From contig PMHC01000076.1 in the NCBI GenBank assembly GCA_003156495.1, positions 1 through 5,083 on the forward strand: DNA of 5,083 bases, in the 5' to 3' direction. Positions 1 through 5,083 of this stretch are shown here, one piece after another. The position numbers were made by a program, and so were the translations under genes. The DNA is from Acidobacteriaceae bacterium (lineage in GTDB: Bacteria; Acidobacteriota; Terriglobia; Terriglobales; Acidobacteriaceae). Each line of letters opens with the position of its first letter. Positions within the stretch are counted from its first letter, which is position 1. The notes below the pieces were generated by a model. The model was not told the origin of the DNA. It searched no databases and saw nothing but the letters and a program-made list of their open reading frames with translations.

Positions 1-17
1 ACTGTATTAAGCGAACA

Positions 18-2648
18 TCAATGGCGCAGTGCAAAGGAGATCTGGTGGTCCACGTACTCATCCGTGGGGCTGGCGGGGATATGCACAATTAATCCAGACG
101 GCCCCTCCCTTGTGGCGCCTTCCACGCTCGCCAGCAGATCGCCGTTGATCAACTCCAGCCGGTAGTCGCGCGAGGGGCGGCCCGAAACGGTGAGTACGAG
201 TTGCCGGCCATCGTCCGTCCACCGCTCGGAGACGATTTTCAGGTGCATGCTTCGCCCGGCAAGCTGTGGCGGCGAATACGGCAGCGCGTACCCGAACAGG
301 CCGTGATGCCGAATGCTGAGCGTGCTCGCTCCCCGCGGCACGGCGATTTCAAACCGCGGATGCCAGTCCAGGTACTCAGAATCCGTTTTCCAAGTGACCG
401 GCTGGCCTTCGAGCGTGGCGCTGTCCACGTGCGCGCAAGGCGGGTACGCGGGCGCGAACTCCAGGTGGACAACCTCGGAGCCGGAGTTATTCATGGTCAA
501 CTGCAACGAGCCGGCATCCCGGCGGATGTCCAGATCCACGCGCGCGCCAGGCAGCGGGATGCCATGCACACCGGCCGCCTGCCAGTCCGCCGGGAGGTGC
601 GGCGCGAACACGATCTTCCGGCCGGCCGCATCGGTCTCCAGACCGAGCAGGCCGCGCAGCAGCGGCGACACCACCATCGCCGCCGACCAGATCTGGTGCG
701 GTGAAGCGGTGGACAGCGGCGTATACGAGTCGCCGGAGAGGACTTCGGTGGTGTTGCCGCCGGCTCCATCCAATGCCAGCCATGCATTGGCGCGCAGGTT
801 CGCCAGCGCCGGTTCGGCCGCATGGTTGCGGTATTCGCCGACGGCTGCCCAGCCGGTGAAGAGCGGCCAAACGCTGCCATTGTGATAACTGCCCGGATCG
901 TAGCGCGCATCTTTTTTCGAGATGATGCGCATTCCCCAGTCGGCCTGATGCTCGGGCCGCGCCAACTCGTCGAGCATGGCCTGCTGATGCGCCTCGGGCA
1001 GCAAGTTAAACCAGATGGGAACCGCGGCCATCACGCTGGGCGAATCGACCTGCTGGCCGTTCAAATCAAGCGCAAAGGCGTAGCGCCGGCGCGACGCGAT
1101 CCAAAAAGCGCTATCCAATTGCCGCGCATCGGTGTCGGCTTCAGTACGCAGCGCGGCGCTTTGCTCGCGCTCGCCCAACGCCAGAGCCAGGCGGCTCATG
1201 GCATCGAGCGCCTCGACGCCCAGCGCGGCCTGATAGATTTCCATCTTCATCGGATAAAGCGGGCCGCCCTCGACCCATCCGGTGCCCACTCCCTGATTTT
1301 TCGCCAGATGATTTTCCGCCAGAGTCGAGCGCAAAAACTCAAGCGCCTTTTCGATCTGTGGCCGTTTTTTTCGGATGTAGCCAACGTCGCCGCTGCGCGC
1401 AAGATAATCGTCGAGCGCGATCAGATAGAGCGGCGTGCCGTCGGCCTCTGCGTAAGCAAATTCGGTTTCCGCCAGCGGACGGATCAGCGTCGCGCTCTGC
1501 GGAATCTCGTGAGGAATTTTTCCATCGGCGCGCTGAAAGCGATCGAGAAAATCCAGCGCCGTGCGCGTGGAGCGGAAGTCCCCCATCGCGTTCCAGGCCA
1601 GCGCGGTCCACAGCGAGTCGCGGCCAAAAAACCACGCGTAGCCGGGCCGCCGGTCGTCAGCCGAAAAGCGATAGCCGGCAACCATGCCTTCGGGCAGCAG
1701 CGGATTGGCGACCATCGACTGCGCCAAACTGACACGCGCCCAGTCATAGGCCTGCTGGAGTTGCGCATCGGGAAGTTCCAAACTCACCGTCCGGTCAAGA
1801 TAGGTTTGGTAATGCGCGGCGGCCTCGGCGGCGTAATGATCGGCGTTGGCCAGCAATTCCTTGTAGCTGATTTCGGCTTCTTTGGCACCGTGCACGGAGG
1901 CAGCCAGCGCAAGCACTTTGTGCGCGTCGCCCGGCCCGGTCACGCCCAGCCGGAAACCGCTCTCGCGCTCGGCAGAATGGTTCGTCGAATATTCCTGCCC
2001 GGTCAGCGCTGCCGACGGCGAGCCGAAAATCGCCGCGTAATCCGGCTTTTCGCAAGCAAAGAAGAAGGCGTTCAGCCGCGGCGTCCAGTCAACTTCCGGA
2101 TCGGCCAGCACGGCCGGCCACTGAAGCTGGAAGTCGCGCTCAAAGCGAACTTCAACCTCCATCGGCGCGGCGCTGTGAATGTCGAGCAGGATCAGCGCGC
2201 CCGGCTTGTCATAAGGCGCGAGCAAGGTTTCGCGCACCTGAAAAGTGTCCGAAGCATAGACAATCGTGGTCGATTCCGGTCGCGCAATGACGGTACGCGC
2301 CAACGATCCGGCATCCAGCACGTGGTCTTCGGCGTGAAAAACCAGATGCAGATGGCGCAAAATTTTTAGCGGATAAACCCAGGCTTCAAAGTCGCCCGAC
2401 TCGCGTCCCAGCCAGGCCGACTTCTGGCCGACGGCGTTGACCGCCTCCCAGGAGCGTGCCGGTCGGGTGATCTCCAGCGCGGATGAAAGATTCTGCGCCG
2501 CAACGGCTTGCGGCGCAAGCAGCACCATGGCCAGACAAAGGCTAAAACCAGCTCCATAGGCGCTCCGGCCATTACGCACAATTGAAGCGCCAGATGCACG
2601 CCGATGGAAGATTCGAAATAGAAACGCCGCTAAGTCCAATCGTTGCAT
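18..2648 (-). CDS. Secreted six-hairpin glycoside hydrolase, amylo-alpha-1,6-glucosidase/GH63-like
   Basis: Complete 876-residue gene ending in TGA at 18-20. It probably hydrolyses a glucan-type or other oligosaccharide outside the cytoplasm; the substrate cannot be read from sequence. Visible in order: a basic leader and hydrophobic stretch (about residues 34-46) with an AVA-type signal peptidase site near 50; an N-terminal beta-rich region (about 55-285); an (alpha/alpha)6 barrel (about 290-670); and C-terminal beta-rich segments (about 675-876). Barrel motifs typical of debranching-enzyme-like hydrolases are FFGRDSLW (340-347), DGKIPHE (375-381), ADGTPLY (402-408), GTGWVEGG (455-462), YHNGSVWP (588-595) and TEVLSGD (634-640). 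By analogy with GH37/GH63, E460 is the candidate general acid and E635 the candidate base; this is inferred. The start is uncertain. ATG at 2648 directly abuts GGAG, which is too close for a normal ribosome binding site. A GTG at 2577-2579 (residue 24) would give a more conventional signal peptide but lacks a clear Shine-Dalgarno. The family is confident; the exact GH number and substrate are not. Confidence 0.88.
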   Translation of the reverse strand: MQRLDLAAFLFRIFHRRASGASIVRNGRSAYGAGFSLCLAMVLLAPQAVAAQNLSSALEITRPARSWEAVNAVGQKSAWLGRESGDFEAWVYPLKILRHLHLVFHAEDHVLDAGSLARTVIARPESTTIVYASDTFQVRETLLAPYDKPGALILLDIHSAAPMEVEVRFERDFQLQWPAVLADPEVDWTPRLNAFFFACEKPDYAAIFGSPSAALTGQEYSTNHSAERESGFRLGVTGPGDAHKVLALAASVHGAKEAEISYKELLANADHYAAEAAAHYQTYLDRTVSLELPDAQLQQAYDWARVSLAQSMVANPLLPEGMVAGYRFSADDRRPGYAWFFGRDSLWTALAWNAMGDFRSTRTALDFLDRFQRADGKIPHEIPQSATLIRPLAETEFAYAEADGTPLYLIALDDYLARSGDVGYIRKKRPQIEKALEFLRSTLAENHLAKNQGVGTGWVEGGPLYPMKMEIYQAALGVEALDAMSRLALALGEREQSAALRTEADTDARQLDSAFWIASRRRYAFALDLNGQQVDSPSVMAAVPIWFNLLPEAHQQAMLDELARPEHQADWGMRIISKKDARYDPGSYHNGSVWPLFTGWAAVGEYRNHAAEPALANLRANAWLALDGAGGNTTEVLSGDSYTPLSTASPHQIWSAAMVVSPLLRGLLGLETDAAGRKIVFAPHLPADWQAAGVHGIPLPGARVDLDIRRDAGSLQLTMNNSGSEVVHLEFAPAYPPCAHVDSATLEGQPVTWKTDSEYLDWHPRFEIAVPRGASTLSIRHHGLFGYALPYSPPQLAGRSMHLKIVSERWTDDGRQLVLTVSGRPSRDYRLELINGDLLASVEGATREGPSGLIVHIPASPTDEYVDHQISFALRH

Positions 2649-2655
2649 CTCCAGA

Positions 2656-2684
2656 TTGACAATTCTTCGCCAGTCTAATCAAAT
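2656..2684 (+). promoter_or_regulatory. Candidate sigma70-type promoter for the plus-strand gene
   Basis: A perfect -35 hexamer TTGACA (2656-2661) is followed after 17 bases by TCAAAT (2679-2684), which matches TATAAT at 4 of 6 positions. Transcription would start near 2691, inside operator site 1, leaving an untranslated leader of roughly 185 bases before GTG 2878. The weak -10 and long leader keep this tentative; a start nearer the gene is possible. Confidence 0.35.
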
Positions 2685-2700
2685 TGGAACGTTTCAACAA
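2672..2700 (-). promoter_or_regulatory. Candidate promoter for the minus-strand hydrolase gene
   Basis: Read on the minus strand, TTGTTG (2700-2695) lies 17 bases from TAGACT (2677-2672), with 3 of 6 and 4 of 6 consensus matches. Operator site 1 would fill the spacer, a classic place for repression. Transcription would begin about 17 bases before the ATG at 2648. The hexamers are weak, so this rests mainly on position. Confidence 0.3.
2684..2697. promoter_or_regulatory. LacI-family-type operator, site 1
   Basis: The sequence TTGGAACGTTTCAA is an inverted repeat around a central CG step, with 6 of 7 half-site positions matching. It closely resembles the TGAAACGTTTCA-type palindromes bound by LacI/CcpA-family sugar regulators. 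It lies 36 bases upstream of the minus-strand ATG, between that gene's candidate -35 and -10. It also overlaps the expected transcription start of the candidate plus-strand promoter, so binding here could repress both genes. The regulator is not encoded in this window. Confidence 0.65.
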
Positions 2701-2774
2701 GATATTTTTTGGCGAAGTCTTTGTTTTACGAGCATTCTGCTACAAAATTTTTAGATGCCGCCGATTTACACTAT

Positions 2775-2788
2775 TTGAAACGTTTAAT
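2775..2788. promoter_or_regulatory. LacI-family-type operator, site 2
   Basis: The sequence TTGAAACGTTTAAT contains a perfect 8-base palindrome AAACGTTT (2778-2785) and shares the TTGRAACGTTT core with site 1. Its outer right half is degenerate, with 5 of 7 half-site positions symmetric. Its centre lies 91 bp from that of site 1 and about 97 bases upstream of the plus-strand GTG. It may be an auxiliary operator supporting a DNA loop, or a second independent site. Confidence 0.58.
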
Positions 2789-2866
2789 TCGTTGGCGGCT
2801 GGCCGCTCCTCTTCGCCTGTTCGCCAACACATCTCCACTCTACGATGAATTTGTACGGTGAATTAA

Positions 2867-2872
2867 AAGGAG
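2867..2872 (+). promoter_or_regulatory. Ribosome binding site deciding the GTG start
   Basis: AAGGAG sits 5 bases before GTG 2878 and is the only good Shine-Dalgarno upstream of this frame. It supports the GTG start over the in-frame ATG at 2845, which has no comparable site. The GTG start also gives a well-proportioned signal peptide. Confidence 0.8.
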
Positions 2873-2877
2873 CCGTC

Positions 2878-5083
2878 GTGAAATCGACTCGTACGTTATT
2901 GTTCTTATCGCTCATTTGCCTTTTGGCCATCGCCTTTCCCGCTTCCCGGCTTCTTCTCGCGCAGGACTCGGCCTTTCACCCACGCGGTGAGCAGATTGAT
3001 CTGCCCCCCTGCGCGTTGCCGCCCGACGACGACTCTTCCGTAAAAAAGACCGTCGTTTGCACGGAACACGAGATCTCCCTGTGGCTAACCGACGTGAGCC
3101 GCTGGCGGCATGAGCGGCTGATTCGCGTCGGCTACGACCCGGCCGCCTACGCCGCGCCGCAAACCCGGTGGACGCAGTCGAACTTTGTTCAGACGCAGAT
3201 GATGGTCCACGACCGCTACTTCTACAATCCGGGCGCGGGCGCGTACACCGTCGACCGTTACCTGGACGATCTGACGGCACGCTACGGCGGCATCGACAGC
3301 GTACTGGTCTGGCAGGTCTATCCGAATCTCGGCATCGACGACCGCGACCAGTTCGATCTCTTCGCCGATTTGCCGGGCGGCCTGAATGGCGTTCGCAAAA
3401 TGGTCGAGCAATTCCACGCCCGCGGCGTGCGCGTGCTCTTCCCCGTGGTGCTGTGGGATCAAGGCACGCGCGCCGGCGACAAGAACGATGCGCAATCGAG
3501 CAACGAAAAAGAATGGGAGCGACTGGCCAAGGAATTCTCGGCGACCGGCGTCGATGGCGTCAACGGCGACACGCTTGAGGGCATTCCGATGGCCTACCAG
3601 CAGGCCGCCGCGCGCGCGGGCCACGCCCTGGTCGCCGAGCCGGAGGCCGGTCTGGCTTCTAACGAAATGCTCGGCTACAACCTGATGAGCTGGGCCTATC
3701 TGGATTACGCTTTTCCGCCGCCGCTGAGCCTTTACAAGTGGCTGGAGCCGCGCCACATGGTTCACGTCTGCAACCGCTGGGCGCACGATCACACCGACGA
3801 TCTGCAAGCGGCCTTTTTCAACGGCACGGGTTTTGAGAGTTGGGAAAACATCTGGGGCATCTGGAACCAGATGACGCCGCGCGACGCCGAAACGCTGCGC
3901 CGGATCTCGACGATTGAGCGCGCCGAAGCCGAACTGCTCACCAGCGCCAACTGGGAGCCCAACATCTACACCTATCCTTTCGGCATTTTCGCCAGCAAGT
4001 GGCCCGGCGAAAAAACTACGCTTTGGACCATCGTCAACCGCAATACCTATTCGATCGGCGGTGTCGTTTTCGATACGCCGGCCGAAGCCGGCGCGCGGTA
4101 CTTCGATCTCTGGCGCGGCGTCGAGCTGCATCCCAGAATCAAAAACGGCGAGGCGGCGATTGAACTTCAGTTCGAGGCCAACGGTTACGGAGCGGTGCTG
4201 GAAACCCGGCAGAACGCTTCGGTGCCCGAATCGCTGTTAGCCGCCATGCGCGCCGCCGCGCAAAAACCGCTCGGGGTCTTCTCAAAAGAGTGGCAAACGC
4301 TGCCGCAAACCATGACCGCCATCTCGCCCACCGCGCCCTCCGCGGCTCAGCCAAAAAACATGCTCCACATTCCCGCCGCCGATTACGAGTTCCGCGTCCA
4401 CGGCATCGAGATCGAGGGCACCAACGCCCAGGGCGGCGACGTGCAATATCCATGGGAAGATTCGCCCCGCCGCTATCACGCTCACCGCATGCACATCGAT
4501 GCTTTCTGGATCGACAAGTATCCGGTGACCAACGCCGAGTTCAAGCGCTTTCTCGACGCCACGCATTACCGTCCCGCCGACGATCACAATTTTTTGCGGG
4601 ATTGGTCCAACGGCAACTTCCCGGCCGACGGCGCCGACCGGCCCGTTACCTGGGTCTCGATTGAAGACGCGCGCGCCTACGCGGCCTGGGCCGGCAAGCG
4701 CCTGCCGCACGAGTGGGAGTGGCAATACGCCGCGCAAGGGCTCACCGAATACGACTACACCTGGGGCAAGGAGTCGCTGCCCGAAACGATCCACACCCAG
4801 CCGATTCCCGACAAAGGACGCACCATGTTGCCGGCCAGCAAGGTCGACGCTTTCCCGGCCGGTGCCAGCCCCTTTGGCGTAATGGATATGACCGGCAACG
4901 TCTGGCAGTGGACCGATGAATTTGTGGATGAGCACACGCGCGCGGCGATCGTGCGCGGCGGCAGCCATTACGAACCGCAGGGCTCGCGCTGGTACTTTCC
5001 GCAAACGCGCCTTCTCTCCGAGCACGGCAAGTATCTGCTGATGAGCCCGGGCGTGGATCGCTCCGGCACGATTGGCTTCCGCT
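2878..5083 (+). CDS. Exported glycosidase-like TIM barrel fused to a cysteine-less FGE (SUMF1-type) domain, 3' end outside window
   Basis: Open frame of 735 codons from GTG at 2878 with no stop before the window end. Residues 1-29 form a signal peptide (basic KSTR, a hydrophobic core, then LLLAQ); the Cys at 14 is not in a lipobox. Residues about 82-400 look like a TIM-barrel hydrolase: strand-like VLVWQVYP (142-149), GLNGVRKMVEQFHARGVRVLFP (168-189), GVDGVNGDT (224-232), ALVAEPEAG (250-258) and FESWENIWGIWN (319-330). D231 and E256 are candidate catalytic acids by position only. A beta-rich segment follows (about 365-455), then a Pro/Ala-rich linker (about 475-500). Residues about 502-735 are an FGE-sulfatase fold: FWIDKYPVTNAEF (543-555), RPVTW (588-592), GKRLPHEWEW (606-615), YTWG (627-630), MDMTGNVWQW (669-678), RGGS (693-696) and terminal GFR (733-735). 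True FGEs carry two cysteines just after GGS; here those positions are E699 and R704, so formylglycine formation is unlikely. An in-frame ATG at 2845 would add 11 residues but has no ribosome binding site. The C-terminal fold is confident; the barrel's family is unrecognised. Confidence 0.85.
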   Translation, partial: MKSTRTLLFLSLICLLAIAFPASRLLLAQDSAFHPRGEQIDLPPCALPPDDDSSVKKTVVCTEHEISLWLTDVSRWRHERLIRVGYDPAAYAAPQTRWTQSNFVQTQMMVHDRYFYNPGAGAYTVDRYLDDLTARYGGIDSVLVWQVYPNLGIDDRDQFDLFADLPGGLNGVRKMVEQFHARGVRVLFPVVLWDQGTRAGDKNDAQSSNEKEWERLAKEFSATGVDGVNGDTLEGIPMAYQQAAARAGHALVAEPEAGLASNEMLGYNLMSWAYLDYAFPPPLSLYKWLEPRHMVHVCNRWAHDHTDDLQAAFFNGTGFESWENIWGIWNQMTPRDAETLRRISTIERAEAELLTSANWEPNIYTYPFGIFASKWPGEKTTLWTIVNRNTYSIGGVVFDTPAEAGARYFDLWRGVELHPRIKNGEAAIELQFEANGYGAVLETRQNASVPESLLAAMRAAAQKPLGVFSKEWQTLPQTMTAISPTAPSAAQPKNMLHIPAADYEFRVHGIEIEGTNAQGGDVQYPWEDSPRRYHAHRMHIDAFWIDKYPVTNAEFKRFLDATHYRPADDHNFLRDWSNGNFPADGADRPVTWVSIEDARAYAAWAGKRLPHEWEWQYAAQGLTEYDYTWGKESLPETIHTQPIPDKGRTMLPASKVDAFPAGASPFGVMDMTGNVWQWTDEFVDEHTRAAIVRGGSHYEPQGSRWYFPQTRLLSEHGKYLLMSPGVDRSGTIGFR

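Larger units (their letters stand above)
2649..2877. promoter_or_regulatory. Divergent intergenic control region
   Basis: This 229-base non-coding stretch separates the starts of two divergent genes and is visibly richer in A and T than either. It holds two LacI-type palindromes, candidate promoters, and A/T runs at 2705-2710 and 2744-2752 lying between the palindromes. A 7-base motif CTTCGCC occurs at 2665-2671 and 2811-2817, with its inverse GGCGAAG at 2711-2717. I see no open frame or RNA gene here. The arrangement suits joint control of both flanking genes, which is inferred from position. Confidence 0.8.

Noticed and set aside
1..17. Possible terminator after the hydrolase stop
   Set aside because: Only 17 bases follow the stop codon in the window and they form no hairpin, so nothing can be said.
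822..2369. Long plus-strand open frame (515 codons) opposite the hydrolase gene
   Set aside because: It is antisense to a gene with clear domain motifs. Its product is Arg-rich and low in recognisable structure, as expected of a shadow frame in GC-rich DNA, and no ribosome binding site or family signature is seen.
2795..2806. Short GC-rich hairpin (GCGG/CCGC) that might be a terminator
   Set aside because: The stem is only 4 base pairs and no T-run follows on either strand.
2891..2940. Lipoprotein signal at the Cys of residue 14 of the plus-strand protein
   Set aside because: The preceding residues are S-L-I, which do not fit a lipobox needing Ala, Gly or Ser just before Cys. The Cys sits inside the hydrophobic core, so an ordinary signal peptide is more likely.
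3085..4131. Long minus-strand open frame (348 codons) opposite the barrel-FGE gene
   Set aside because: It lies in the antisense of a better-supported frame that has an RBS, signal peptide and domain motifs. The translated product shows no family signature.
4954..5083. FGE-fold C-terminus with RGGS and GFR, resembling the variable region of diversity-generating retroelement targets
   Set aside because: Such variable regions are rich in AAY codons from adenine mutagenesis; none are seen in this stretch. No reverse transcriptase or template repeat is in the window, although the sequence ends here.

Overview
The window is a compact, GC-rich bacterial segment with two large divergently transcribed genes and a shared, AT-richer control region between them. 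There are no RNA genes, mobile elements or CRISPR arrays. The GC-rich coding sequence, the secreted carbohydrate-active proteins and the LacI-type operator-like palindromes suggest a heterotrophic, polysaccharide-using bacterium with a cell envelope. An Acidobacteriota-like genome is my best guess, but that is an inference from style and not a demonstrated placement.

Layout. Positions 18-2648 (minus strand) hold a complete gene for an exported, 876-residue six-hairpin (alpha/alpha barrel) glycoside hydrolase related to the amylo-alpha-1,6-glucosidase / GH63 / GH37 group. Positions 2649-2877 are the intergenic control region. It holds two LacI/CcpA-style palindromes centred on AACGTT, 91 bp apart, with candidate promoters around the first. 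Positions 2878-5083 (plus strand) hold one long reading frame that runs off the window end. It starts at a GTG behind a strong ribosome binding site and encodes an exported two-part protein. The N-terminal half looks like a TIM-barrel glycoside-hydrolase-like domain of no family I can name. The C-terminal half is a formylglycine-generating-enzyme (FGE, SUMF1-type) fold.

How they may work together. Both products carry export signals and both are carbohydrate-related, and the operator pair lies between their starts. The simplest reading is a small sugar-responsive locus, controlled by a LacI-family repressor encoded elsewhere, for extracytoplasmic breakdown of an unidentified oligo- or polysaccharide.

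Most unusual feature. The plus-strand protein joins a glycosidase-like barrel to an FGE fold in which both catalytic cysteine positions of true FGEs are replaced (by Glu and Arg). The domain is therefore unlikely to make formylglycine and may serve as a binding module or have another activity.
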